From DAOUJH01 sp965248955 (GTDB lineage: Bacteria > Chloroflexota > Dehalococcoidia > Lucifugimonadales > QGNO01), in NCBI GenBank assembly GCA_965248955.1, contig OZ252212.1, positions 806,001 to 870,000 on the forward strand: a stretch of 64,000 bases of DNA. The letters are read 5' to 3'. A program made the position numbers and the translations under genes. Position 1 is the stretch's first letter. Each line of letters starts with the position of its first letter. The notes below the pieces were generated by a model. It did no database searches, was not told where the DNA came from, and was given only the letters and a program-made list of their open reading frames with translations. Positions 35,872-44,890 of this stretch are shown here, one piece after another.

Positions 35872-36273
35872 CTAGAAAGGCAGGTCCTCCGGGTCCACCT
35901 GGCCCCCCGGCTCATCCTGTGAGCCCGACTCTTGGGATTGTGTCCCTGGAGCCCTGTCCAAGAACAAAACCGTGTTAGCAATTATTTCGTTTCGGAACCG
36001 TGTCTGACCGTCCTGCCCATCCCAACTACTGCTGCGCAGCCGTCCCTCCACGTATGCCCGGCGGCCCTTGGATAGGTACTGGTTGACCTGCTCCGCCAGC
36101 TGGTTCCAGGCCACTATTCTAAACCACTCCGTTTCCTCTCGCCGCTCACCATCGGAAGTGGTGTACGACCTGTTTGTAGCCATAGAAAAGTTGGTCACCG
36201 CACTTCCACTGGGTGTGTAGCGCATTTCAGGGTCAGTGCCCAGATTGCCAATTACCATAATCTTGTTGAGCAT
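35872..36273 (-). CDS. ssb: Single-stranded DNA-binding protein
   Basis: 133 aa. The OB fold starts with Met-Leu-Asn-Lys-Ile-Met-Val-Ile-Gly-Asn-Leu-Gly and includes Glu-Trp-Phe-Arg-Ile-Val-Ala-Trp. A flexible Gln/Ser/Gly linker ends in the acidic tip Asp-Pro-Glu-Asp-Leu-Pro-Phe, which recruits repair and replication partners. It lies between rpsF and rpsR as in most bacteria. Confidence 0.96.
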   Translation of the reverse strand: MLNKIMVIGNLGTDPEMRYTPSGSAVTNFSMATNRSYTTSDGERREETEWFRIVAWNQLAEQVNQYLSKGRRAYVEGRLRSSSWDGQDGQTRFRNEIIANTVLFLDRAPGTQSQESGSQDEPGGQVDPEDLPF

Positions 36274-36300
36274 TCCCTATATCTCCACTTTGCTCCTGCG

Positions 36301-36588
36301 CTAGTCTTCTCTTTTTGTCACCAGATGCCTGATGATTTCCTGGTACGCTCTCAGGGCGTCGTCCAGTTCTTTGGCCGTGGCGGGCTCCGAGTTGAACTGC
36401 GCCAGAACGTAGTTCCCTTCCCGGTAGTTTTGAATGGGATAAGCCAACCTTTGAGTTCCCCAGTTGTCCTGGTTTGTTATCTCTCCGCCCCGGTCTGTGA
36501 TGAATTTGCTCACACGCTCCACCACGCCGGTGGCATTCTCTTCTTCAACTTCCGGACTAATCACCATTATCAGTTCGTATTCACGCAC
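36301..36588 (-). CDS. rpsF: 30S ribosomal protein S6
   Basis: About 95 aa. The start GTG 36588 gives the standard Met-Arg-Glu-Tyr-Glu-Leu N-terminus; the frame is open to a TTG at 36600 that is too close to the AGGAG site. Asn-Trp-Gly-Thr-Gln-Arg-Leu-Ala-Tyr-Pro-Ile in the centre is diagnostic. A TATAAT at 36652-36647 upstream could give it a promoter separate from glyA, which ends 92 nt before. Confidence 0.94.
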   Translation of the reverse strand: MREYELIMVISPEVEEENATGVVERVSKFITDRGGEITNQDNWGTQRLAYPIQNYREGNYVLAQFNSEPATAKELDDALRAYQEIIRHLVTKRED

Positions 36589-36692
36589 TCTGCAACTCAA
36601 CTCCTCTTAGTTTAAGACGTGCCTCAGACGCAGCGCATCGTGCGAGATTATAACACGATTCGCCAGGTGCCGCACATTTCGCAAGGCCACCA

Positions 36693-37940
36693 TCAGGCCG
36701 CCAAATCCGAAGGTACGGAGAAGCCGGAGGAAAGGTCTTCCACCTCCCTGCGCACCTCCTCTTCTATCCCTTCATTCCCCATATTTGTCAGCGTTTTTAC
36801 TATGAGGCGCGCCACCTCCACCATCTCTTCAGCCCCAAACCCCCTTGTGGTCAGTGCGGCCGTGCCCAGCCTGAGCCCGCTGGTCACTCGTGGAGGCCTG
36901 CTATCGAAGGGAATAGCGTTCTTGTTGACCGTGATGTAGACCCTTCCCAGCCCATCCTCAGCTTCCTTGCCTGTGATGCCTACTGACGTCAGGTCCACCA
37001 GCATCAGGTGATTGTCCGTGCCGCCCGATACTATGCGCAGCCCGCCGTCTTCCAGTGACCTGGCCAGTATCTGCGCATTTTCCACCACTCTATGCCCATA
37101 ATCAGAGAACTCCGGCTTGAGAGCTTCACCAAAGGCCACCGCTTTGGCTGCTATGGTGTGCATCATAGGCCCCCCTTGCATCAGGGGGAAAACGGCGCTG
37201 TCTATGGAGCGCGCTATATCTTCATTGCACAGGATCAAAGCTCCCCTGGGCCCTCTGAGCGTCTTGTGTGTCGTAGACGTGACCACCTGGGCTTGGGGGA
37301 CACAGGAAGGATGAGCGCCCGCGGCTATCAAACCGGCTATGTGGGCAATATCCACCATGAGGATTGCACCCACTTCATCCGCAATGGCCCGGAAGCGGTC
37401 AAAGTCTATAGTCCGGGAGTACGCGGTGGCTCCCGTAACTATGACCTTGGGCCTGTGCTCCTTGGCCAGTCGTTCCACCTCTTCGTAATCTATAAGCTCG
37501 GTTTCGCGGGTGACGCCATAGGAGGCAAAGTTGTACAGCTTACCGGAGAAATTCACCCCGCTCCCGTGGGTAAGGTGGCCGCCTTGGTCCAGCCGCATGC
37601 CAAGGACTGTATCGCCGGGCTGCAGCAGAGCAAAATAAGCGGCCATATTCGCCTGAGCGCCGCTGTGAGGTTGAACATTGGCGTGCTGAGCGCCAAACAG
37701 CTTTTTCAGACGGTCTTTGGCAAGGTTTTCCGCCACGTCCACATATTCACAACCCCCGTAATAGCGCCGGCCTGGGTAGCCTTCAGCGTACTTGTTTGTC
37801 ATGACCGATCCCTGAGCTTCCTTGACCGCCTGGCTTACGTAGTTTTCGGAGGCGATGAGGACCAGGTTGCGCCTCTGTCGCATCTCCTCATTTTCTATGG
37901 CCTGGGCGATTTCAGGATCGGCCTGTGCGAGAACTCCCAT
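36693..37940 (-). CDS. glyA: Serine hydroxymethyltransferase
   Basis: 415 aa PLP enzyme that interconverts serine and glycine with tetrahydrofolate. The PLP lysine is in Thr-Ser-Thr-Thr-His-Lys-Thr-Leu-Arg-Gly-Pro, and the N-terminal Asn-Lys-Tyr-Ala-Glu-Gly-Tyr-Pro-Gly-Arg-Arg-Tyr-Tyr is canonical. ATG 37940 is chosen because GAGGAGGG lies 7 nt upstream; a TTG precedes it directly. It heads the long minus-strand run into rpsF-ssb-rpsR. Confidence 0.96.
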   Translation of the reverse strand: MGVLAQADPEIAQAIENEEMRQRRNLVLIASENYVSQAVKEAQGSVMTNKYAEGYPGRRYYGGCEYVDVAENLAKDRLKKLFGAQHANVQPHSGAQANMAAYFALLQPGDTVLGMRLDQGGHLTHGSGVNFSGKLYNFASYGVTRETELIDYEEVERLAKEHRPKVIVTGATAYSRTIDFDRFRAIADEVGAILMVDIAHIAGLIAAGAHPSCVPQAQVVTSTTHKTLRGPRGALILCNEDIARSIDSAVFPLMQGGPMMHTIAAKAVAFGEALKPEFSDYGHRVVENAQILARSLEDGGLRIVSGGTDNHLMLVDLTSVGITGKEAEDGLGRVYITVNKNAIPFDSRPPRVTSGLRLGTAALTTRGFGAEEMVEVARLIVKTLTNMGNEGIEEEVRREVEDLSSGFSVPSDLAA

Positions 37941-37970
37941 CAATATCCCTCCTCAATCGAACAGAATGAA

Positions 37971-37992
37971 GGGAGAGCCTGAAGACTCTCCC
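37971..37992 (-). repeat. Inverted repeat in the glyA leader
   Basis: GGGAGAG and CTCTCCC form a 7-bp stem about 30 nt before the glyA start. It matches no riboswitch class I know. It may be a small mRNA hairpin. Confidence 0.4.
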
Positions 37993-38037
37993 TGACTGTT
38001 CCTGTAACTAGCTGCATTGATTACGGCTTATACAAAA

Positions 38038-38067
38038 AGTGTATTGCGCAGGCAATGAGCGTGTCAA
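38038..38067 (-). promoter_or_regulatory. sigma70-type promoter of glyA
   Basis: On the minus strand, perfect TTGACA (38067-38062), 18-nt spacer, TACACT (38043-38038). The leader would be about 90 nt and includes the 7-bp hairpin. Confidence 0.7.
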
Positions 38068-38114
38068 TTGGAGCGTGCTAGAACCAGGAAAGGCCCTGAG
38101 AGCGCTTCCCGTCC

Positions 38115-38232
38115 GTCATACCAGTGACGACGGGTACCCAGGGGCGGCGAGGCCTCCCCCGCCACTTGAGAGCAACATATACCCTCCGTCATTGCGAGGA
38201 ACCGAAGCAATCCGGGCGGTGGCGTAGCGCCG
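38115..38232. repeat. Interspersed intergenic repeat units
   Basis: Two modules between glyA and the VOC gene. GTCATACCAGTGACGACGGG (38116-38135) is related to 50403-50422. GTCATTGCGAGGAACCGAAG (38189-38208) is related to the units at 4810 and 50507. No gene was found here. Confidence 0.55.
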
Positions 38233-38273
38233 TTACGAGCGCACCTGCCCCTCGTCCGGCTAGGTTACTCAGC

Positions 38274-38684
38274 CTACTCGTAATCAAGCATCCAGCCTAT
38301 GCCGAACTTGTCGGTGCAGGAGGCAAAGTAGGAGCCCCAGAACATGTCCTGCGCCTCCATGGTCACGTTCCCTCCATCGGACAGTTTGGCTAAGAGAGCG
38401 TCCACCTCCTCCCTGCTCTGTGGCGTGTAGGTTATGGAGAAGTTGCTGCCCATGACCGGGGGCGGCCCAAACATGGATGGTACGTCGCTGCCCATGAGCA
38501 CACTGTCGCCTATCGGCAGCGAGACGTGCATTATCATGTGCTTCTCCGATTCAGGGACGGCCATGTCAGCAGGGCCGCCCTCCATGGTCTCCATGACAGT
38601 GAATTCACCGCCAAACACAGAGCGATAGAACTCGAACGCCTCGCGGCAGTTGCCGTTGAAGTGGAGATAGGTGCTGAGAGTCAT
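38274..38684 (-). CDS. VOC/glyoxalase-family protein, PhnB-like
   Basis: 136 aa. It has the PhnB/YjdN-type opening Tyr-Leu-His-Phe-Asn-Gly-Asn-Cys-Arg-Glu-Ala-Phe-Glu-Phe-Tyr, a central Met-His-Val-Ser-Leu-Pro strand, and the C-terminal Phe-Trp-Gly-Ser-Tyr-Phe and Asp-Lys-Phe-Gly-Ile-Xaa-Trp-Met. The true start is ATG 38684; the open frame upstream to 38750 shows no homology. Function within the VOC superfamily is not known. Confidence 0.88.
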   Translation of the reverse strand: MTLSTYLHFNGNCREAFEFYRSVFGGEFTVMETMEGGPADMAVPESEKHMIMHVSLPIGDSVLMGSDVPSMFGPPPVMGSNFSITYTPQSREEVDALLAKLSDGGNVTMEAQDMFWGSYFASCTDKFGIGWMLDYE

Positions 38685-38807
38685 GGATGGCCCCCTTTTC
38701 TTGTCGGTGCGTACGGTTACAGGATAAGACCGCCGCTGCGCAGGCGTCAATCCAGGTTACTCTCGCAGGACTTGACGACCAACCTCTACAAGACCTTTGC
38801 CCGTGCC

Positions 38808-39560
38808 CTACACCTCCCTGGCCAAAGTCAGGCCTTGCGTGGAGACAGCCCCCGCCGTTTTCAGGGCCAGCGAGCATGCCTCCAGGGTAGCACCCGTGGT
38901 GCAGACGTCGTCCAGTATTATGACGCGTTTCCCGCCTACCAGGTCCGGGGCCGCCTGAAACGCATTCACTACGTTGGCCCAGCGCTCGTCCTCGCTGGGT
39001 ACGGATGCCTGGGAAGGGGTGTTCTGCACGCGGCGCAAGGCGTCACTACTTGCCTCCATGTTGAGTAGCGCGCCGGTTTCCCTGGCCAGAAGCAGCGACT
39101 GGTTGTATCCCCTGCTGCGCTCCCTCTTGGGATGCAACGGCGCCGGGACCAGAAGATCGGCCTCTATGGACTGCGACACTACAAAATCCGCAAGGAGACC
39201 GGCCAGCACGGGAGCCATCGCCCGCAGGTTCCTATACTTCAGGGAGTGCACGGCATTACGAATCGCACCCTCAAAGCGGTATGGCGAACGGATGCCATCT
39301 ATCTGAAGAGGCCTCTCCCAGCATCTAAAGCAGAGGCGCATCATCAGATCACCCGGCTGAGAGCAGATGAAGCAGTAGGGAGGTTCCAGGGGCGGCAAGC
39401 CGTCGCTGCACTCGCTGCACAAGAACGCACCTTCAACGTCGCATCCCACACACCTCTTGGGGAACAAGAGATCGACGGATGTAGAGAGGGCGCTGACGGC
39501 AGCGTGCATCAAAACCCGGATGATTCGACTTCCTTGTTGCAGAGCCATGGACGCTGCCAT
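38808..39560 (-). CDS. comF: ComF family phosphoribosyltransferase-like protein
   Basis: About 250 aa. The N-terminal double zinc ribbon has Cys-Val-Gly-Cys, Cys-Ser-Glu-Cys, Cys-Phe-Ile-Cys and Cys-Phe-Arg-Cys. The C-terminal phosphoribosyltransferase domain has the PRPP loop Val-Ile-Ile-Leu-Asp-Asp-Val-Cys-Thr-Thr-Gly-Ala-Thr. ComF aids import of transforming DNA, and with comEC/comEA at 24-27 kb it suggests natural competence. Starts at 39587, 39560 or 39548 are in frame; the first overlaps the divergent HAD gene. Confidence 0.9.
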   Translation of the reverse strand: MAASMALQQGSRIIRVLMHAAVSALSTSVDLLFPKRCVGCDVEGAFLCSECSDGLPPLEPPYCFICSQPGDLMMRLCFRCWERPLQIDGIRSPYRFEGAIRNAVHSLKYRNLRAMAPVLAGLLADFVVSQSIEADLLVPAPLHPKRERSRGYNQSLLLARETGALLNMEASSDALRRVQNTPSQASVPSEDERWANVVNAFQAAPDLVGGKRVIILDDVCTTGATLEACSLALKTAGAVSTQGLTLAREV

Positions 39561-39577
39561 GTTAAAATGAACCCCAG

Positions 39578-40288
39578 ATGGGCGCAATGACGATCAAAGC
39601 AGTCTTCTTCGATTTTTACGGTACCCTTGCCGGATTTCACCCACCCAAAGAAGAGGTGCAGGCTCAGGCCATGGCGAGCATGGGCTTTCACGCCAGTCGT
39701 GAAGGGATCATCCGGGGTTATCTTGAAGCTGACAGGCTGATGTCCGAGGTGAACTCGACCGCTTCCCCCGTTAGGGAGATGTCGCGCGAGGAGCGGCTGG
39801 AGTTCTTTGCAAGATACCAGCAGCTCATACTGAAAGGCGCCGGCATGGAGACAGACCTTGAAACAGCGGGAAAGGTCTGGGCGAAGGTGCAAGCGGTACC
39901 CCACGACTTCGCCCTGTTCTACGATACGCTGCCCACGCTTCAACTGCTCCATGCCAAGGGGTTAACCGTAGGGCTGGTCAGCAATATAGGCGCCAACGCA
40001 CCCAATCTAACGGCGCAAATGGGACTGGCCGAGCACCTGGACTTCGTAGTCACGTCCCAGGACGCGGGCATGGAGAAGCCGCATCCGCCCATCTTCCGCC
40101 TGGCGCTGGCAAGGGCGAGCGCTAGGCCGGAAGAGGCGCTGCACGTGGGCGACTCACCCGTATCGGACGTGGAGGGTGCACGCAACGCCGGCATAAAGCC
40201 CCTGCTCATAGACCGCGACGGCGTGATGGCCGGCTACGACGGCTGCCCGCGTATAACCAGCCTCGCCGAGGTCATGGGGTATCTTTAG
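39578..40288 (+). CDS. HAD-superfamily hydrolase (haloacid dehalogenase-like)
   Basis: 236 aa. Motif I is Val-Phe-Phe-Asp-Phe-Tyr-Gly-Thr-Leu. A helical cap follows, then Leu-Val-Ser-Asn-Ile (motif II), a Lys-Pro-His-Pro motif with the catalytic lysine, and His-Val-Gly-Asp-Ser-Pro-Val-Ser-Asp (motif IV). Substrate unknown. An internal ATG at 39587 is an equally good start. Its end overlaps the next, convergent HAD gene by 4 nt; the two are related but not close copies. Confidence 0.9.
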   Translation: MGAMTIKAVFFDFYGTLAGFHPPKEEVQAQAMASMGFHASREGIIRGYLEADRLMSEVNSTASPVREMSREERLEFFARYQQLILKGAGMETDLETAGKVWAKVQAVPHDFALFYDTLPTLQLLHAKGLTVGLVSNIGANAPNLTAQMGLAEHLDFVVTSQDAGMEKPHPPIFRLALARASARPEEALHVGDSPVSDVEGARNAGIKPLLIDRDGVMAGYDGCPRITSLAEVMGYL

Positions 40289-41007
40289 CCGCCCGCCAGT
40301 CGATTACCCGGAGTGACCAAGTCAAGAACCTCTGAGATCCCAAACACCGTAGGGCCCCGCCACTCCTTGGCTTCGGGGCGGTGGGGGTCGTCCAAGTCAT
40401 CGCCGGGCACCCGGATCAGCACCGGGTGCAGCCCCACCCGCCTCGCGCCCTCCAACTCGCCGCTGCCCCCATCTCCAACGAAGAGACATGTGTCCGCTGC
40501 GAGCTCAAGACCTTCACACGCTAGGTGGTAGATGCGTGGGTCGGGTTTGGACATCCCTGCCTTGCAGGAGAAGACGGGCGCATCTACCAGTGGGGCCATT
40601 GACGTCTCTTGCCACAGCTCATTGGTCTGTGCGCTCGCGTTGCTTACCAGCCCCACCCGTAATCCCGCTGACCGGAGAGCAGCCAGCGTATCCACGCTCC
40701 CAGGCCTGGGAACAAGAGAACGCCTGTCTAGGTCCAGCCATAGCCTTGCTGCGGCCGTCACCTGAGAGGCGTCATGCTGAATCCCTAGGCGTTGGCAGAC
40801 ATGCCGGATGTTTTCCTCGATGCTTCGGAAAACTCCCGTCTCTCGAGCCGAGAAGGTCTCTCTCCACAGGCGCCCGAACTCGTCTTTAGGTAACCCCAAG
40901 ATGGCAGCCATATCCGAGATGCTTGTTAGGCTTTCTCGGGAACGGAAGGGCTCCACAAGGGTTCCGTAAAGATCAAAGATCACTCCTTTGTATTCACGTG
41001 TATTCAC
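40285..41007 (-). CDS. HAD-superfamily hydrolase
   Basis: 240 aa. Motif I Val-Ile-Phe-Asp-Leu-Tyr-Gly-Thr-Leu, motif II Leu-Val-Ser-Asn-Ala, motif III Lys-Pro-Asp-Pro and motif IV Phe-Val-Gly-Asp-Gly-Gly-Ser-Gly-Glu-Leu. The last has a glycine pair where Asp-Ser is commoner. It probably acts on a small phosphorylated metabolite in the cytoplasm. It is convergent with the preceding HAD gene and 23 nt after the disulfide oxidoreductase gene on its own strand. Confidence 0.88.
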   Translation of the reverse strand: MNTREYKGVIFDLYGTLVEPFRSRESLTSISDMAAILGLPKDEFGRLWRETFSARETGVFRSIEENIRHVCQRLGIQHDASQVTAAARLWLDLDRRSLVPRPGSVDTLAALRSAGLRVGLVSNASAQTNELWQETSMAPLVDAPVFSCKAGMSKPDPRIYHLACEGLELAADTCLFVGDGGSGELEGARRVGLHPVLIRVPGDDLDDPHRPEAKEWRGPTVFGISEVLDLVTPGNRLAGG

Positions 41008-41030
41008 GGTGTGTTTCTCTAGTCACCCGC

Positions 41031-41777
41031 CTAGCCGGTCTGCTTGGTCACCGGCCCAAGCTCCTCTGCCACGGCCAGCGTACTGCTCGGCTCTTCCTTG
41101 CCGGGCTGCTCAAGCGCCTCCATTACCTTGTCGGCGAAGACAGCCTCAGGCACGGCGCCGACGAACTGTATCCTGTTGTTGATGACGGTCTTGGGCACCC
41201 CGCTTACCATGTACATCCTGGCAACGGCGGGGAACTCCTGCACTTCCACAACGTCGGCGGTGACGTTCTTGTTCTCCATGGCCATTGCATGCGCAATACG
41301 CGCCATCTGGGGGCAGTACCCGCAGCTTGGGGTAACAAACACCTGGATGTGCACGGGCTCCTTAACCCGCTTCAGCTTCTTCCGCGTATCCAGGGAAAGC
41401 GGGCTGACCCCGCGCGATACGGTTATCAGGTCTTCGATAATCGTGGCCAACTCGTATCCCAGGGGAATGCCGTAGAACCTCACGTTGGACTCCCCGTTTT
41501 TGGATATGACCATTGCGGGTATTCTTTCTACGCCTGCCTTCCTAGCTTCCTCAGCCTCGGAATAGAAGTCCTTGATCTCAAGGTGCAGCTTGTTGGAAAG
41601 TCCCGTCACCTCCTCCAACAGCTTCTGCGTCTGCTCACAGTAGGCACATTCACGGCCTGGAATGGTCAGGCCAAAGGTGCGCTGGGTGAACAGGCGGATG
41701 GTAACGTCCTGCTTGAGCTCACGCCTGAACCTGTCCTTGAGCGACTGCGTGTCCTTGTCCGAGAGAAGCGTAGTCAT
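41031..41777 (-). CDS. Two-domain glutaredoxin-like protein disulfide oxidoreductase
   Basis: 248 aa with two thioredoxin folds, as in the PDO family of thermophiles. The first active site is Cys-Ala-Tyr-Cys (about 44-47), the second Cys-Gly-Tyr-Cys (about 151-154). Each fold has its cis-proline (Arg-Ile-Pro-Ala-Met and Gly-Val-Pro-Lys-Thr). Family members reduce or isomerise cytoplasmic disulfides, often fed by thioredoxin reductase. No membrane segment is seen. It starts with ATG after GGATGAC. Confidence 0.9.
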   Translation of the reverse strand: MTTLLSDKDTQSLKDRFRRELKQDVTIRLFTQRTFGLTIPGRECAYCEQTQKLLEEVTGLSNKLHLEIKDFYSEAEEARKAGVERIPAMVISKNGESNVRFYGIPLGYELATIIEDLITVSRGVSPLSLDTRKKLKRVKEPVHIQVFVTPSCGYCPQMARIAHAMAMENKNVTADVVEVQEFPAVARMYMVSGVPKTVINNRIQFVGAVPEAVFADKVMEALEQPGKEEPSSTLAVAEELGPVTKQTG

Positions 41778-41835
41778 AGGTCATCCTCCAAATAGCCATG
41801 GACAGTCTAGCAAAACAACCATGAGCCGTTCCACG

Positions 41836-42426
41836 TCATCCCTCTTCCCCCCTGGTATTGCTCCATAGCGCGTGCACTCTCTGCGCCGAGGACACTACGG
41901 ACAGAGCGATCATAATAGACAACGCCGGAATCAGCCAGCCGGTGAGCAGCCCTATGGTCAGCACCAGCACCCGCTCCGTCCTGGTGAACAGGCCGCTCTC
42001 CTTCATAACCACCCCCAGCCCTTCACCGCGGGCGCGGAGATAGCTCACGGAGAAAGAGGAAACCAGGGCCAGGAAGGCCAGTATCACTCCGGCGTCACTA
42101 TCGCGGCGGAGGAACAAGGCAGCTGCTCCAAGCAATACAACAGCCTCGCCAAGACGGTCCGCCAGCGAGTCCAAGGCGGCGCCGAAGGCGCTTTCTTCAC
42201 CCTTGAGTCGCGCCACCGCCCCATCAAGCATATCCATAACGCTGGCAAAGAGGAACACCAAACCGCCGATGAGAAGGTTGTCCTGGGATACCAGGTAAGC
42301 CGCCAGTGCCGTGACCAGCAGCCCGGCCACGGTTATGGCGTTGGGAGGAATCTTGAGTCTAACCAGGAGCCGAGCCGCCGGGGTTTCCAGGTAGCGGCTC
42401 AGCGACTCACGGGCCTTTTCTCTAAT
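41836..42426 (-). CDS. CDP-alcohol phosphatidyltransferase
   Basis: Integral membrane enzyme that joins a CDP-diacylglycerol-derived phosphatidyl group to an alcohol. The motif D-x2-DG-x2-AR-x8-G-x3-D-x3-D is visible as Asp-Met-Leu-Asp-Gly-Ala-Val-Ala-Arg...Gly-Ala-Ala-Leu-Asp-Ser-Leu-Ala-Asp. Similarity appears to extend about 32 codons upstream of the first usual start (GTG 42330), with a family-like Pro-Pro-Asn-Ala-Ile-Thr segment, but no ATG, GTG or TTG is in frame there. An ATT at 42426 overlapping the stop of the PimA-like gene is the only candidate. Context with that gene and inositol-phosphate synthase favours a phosphatidylinositol(-phosphate) synthase over PgsA. Confidence 0.8.
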   Translation of the reverse strand: MREKARESLSRYLETPAARLLVRLKIPPNAITVAGLLVTALAAYLVSQDNLLIGGLVFLFASVMDMLDGAVARLKGEESAFGAALDSLADRLGEAVVLLGAAALFLRRDSDAGVILAFLALVSSFSVSYLRARGEGLGVVMKESGLFTRTERVLVLTIGLLTGWLIPALSIMIALSVVSSAQRVHALWSNTRGEEG

Positions 42427-43570
42427 GGCCCACCGCCGCCACGGATGAGGCCGAGCCGGCGCGGCGGGCTAGGGCGTCCTGGTAGATGTCCGTCACCTGC
42501 TCCGCCACCTTCTCCCAGCGAAAGGTCTGCACCCTTTTCAGGCCGCGCTTCCCCATGTCAAAGCGCAACTCCGGGCTGTCTATGAGCCGTTTCAGACCAA
42601 CGTAGAGCATTTCATCGTTCTTGGGTGGCACCAGAAATCCTTCTTTGTCGTTGGTCATCACGCTGGCGAAGCCCGATATGTCTGAAGCGACAATGGGCCT
42701 CCCAGAAGCCATGGCTTCTCCCAGCACAATTCCGAAGCTTTCCTTACCCGTATTGGGAGCGCAGAAGATGTGGGCGGTCTTGAAGTAACGCCGTTTCTGT
42801 TCATCTGTCACTCTGCCTACAAAGACCACATCCTGCAGGTTGCGCTCCGCCATTATGCGGTAGTTCTCTTTGCCGGGATTCCCCGGACCCACCACTATGA
42901 GGCGTGTGTTCGGGTACTCCCACTTCAACCTGCTGAAGGCCTGAAGCAGGTACTTGAGACCTTTGCGTTTCTCCATACGGCCCACGAATAGTATGTTCAG
43001 CTTCCCGTCGTTGAAAGCGTCGAAGGGAGCCGTCTCCTCGGCGAAGAAATCGACGTCTATGCCGTTGGGGACAATGTGATAGTCACCGGGAAACGACCCG
43101 CTCACGAACTGCCGGGCCGGCTCTGAAACGGCGATTCGCGCATCCAGCTTGTTGAACCACCGCCTCACTATTCTCTTGCCGAACCAGTACATGTAGCCCC
43201 TTCCGTGAAAGGCATGGAAGGTGCCCACGTTCGCCGTGTTGGAGAAACGAAGCACGGTCAAGGGAAGCACCGGCGCAAGAGGTTCGTGGAGATGAATTAC
43301 GTCAAAGGCCTCTTCCTTCAAGATGGCCTTCACTCTACGCTCTCGCCACACGGAAAGGGAGATGCGGGCAATGGAACCGCCGCTGGGCACCGGGATAGGG
43401 CGACCCACGGGAATGAGGTTGTCCTGGTCTATCGTGTAAGGAGACTTGACCGGGGCCAGCACCTTGACCACGTGCCCCATACGTTCCAACTGACGGCTTA
43501 GCTGTGAGATGTGGGCGACCACTCCCCCGTGGTAAGCGAAATCGTATGGCGACACCAGCCCTATTTTCAT
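42422..43570 (-). CDS. GT4 glycosyltransferase, PimA-like
   Basis: 382 aa GT-B enzyme. It resembles actinobacterial phosphatidylinositol mannosyltransferase PimA in the N-terminal Tyr-Xaa-Xaa-Xaa-Xaa-His-Gly-Gly-Val-Val-Ala-His, the Pro-Val-Pro-Ser-Gly-Gly-Ser-Ile-Ala-Arg segment and His-Leu-His-Glu-Pro. The donor motif is Glu-Ser-Phe-Gly-Ile-Val-Leu-Gly-Glu. It would add a sugar from a nucleotide donor to a lipid at the inner face of the membrane. It overlaps the CDP-alcohol transferase gene, and inositol-phosphate synthase is 13 nt upstream. Mannose as donor is inference. Confidence 0.87.
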   Translation of the reverse strand: MKIGLVSPYDFAYHGGVVAHISQLSRQLERMGHVVKVLAPVKSPYTIDQDNLIPVGRPIPVPSGGSIARISLSVWRERRVKAILKEEAFDVIHLHEPLAPVLPLTVLRFSNTANVGTFHAFHGRGYMYWFGKRIVRRWFNKLDARIAVSEPARQFVSGSFPGDYHIVPNGIDVDFFAEETAPFDAFNDGKLNILFVGRMEKRKGLKYLLQAFSRLKWEYPNTRLIVVGPGNPGKENYRIMAERNLQDVVFVGRVTDEQKRRYFKTAHIFCAPNTGKESFGIVLGEAMASGRPIVASDISGFASVMTNDKEGFLVPPKNDEMLYVGLKRLIDSPELRFDMGKRGLKRVQTFRWEKVAEQVTDIYQDALARRAGSASSVAAVGH

Positions 43571-43583
43571 GGGAAGCAGGCTC

Positions 43584-44681
<1,098 letters not shown>

Positions 44682-44703
44682 TTCTGCCTACTCCTTTATA
44701 GAG

Positions 44704-44731
44704 AATATAGAGAAAAGTGCCATCTACTCAA
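44704..44731 (-). promoter_or_regulatory. Probable promoter of ino1
   Basis: On the minus strand TTGAGT (44731-44726), 16-nt spacer, TATATT (44709-44704), about 23 nt before the TTG start. A second TTGACA lies farther upstream (around 44817-44822) without a convincing -10. Confidence 0.5.
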
Positions 44732-44890
44732 TTCTCAGGTAATTTGCTATGAATCAGCGGCGTGGAATTCGTCGATTCTTAGACGGGTTGTGACTGTAAT
44801 CTGCACCATGTCATAGAAAATGTCAAGTGGCATGGGCGCAGGGGACTTTTGCCATCCTGTTAGGTAAGCAATTGCAAGTACCACCTATTG

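Noticed and set aside
37971..37992. Glycine or THF riboswitch before glyA
   Set aside because: Only one 7-bp hairpin is present; no conserved core of those riboswitch classes could be found.
38685..38877. ORFs between the VOC gene and comF, and the extension of the VOC frame to 38750
   Set aside because: No homology and no ribosome sites; they overlap the start of the VOC gene or the end of comF.
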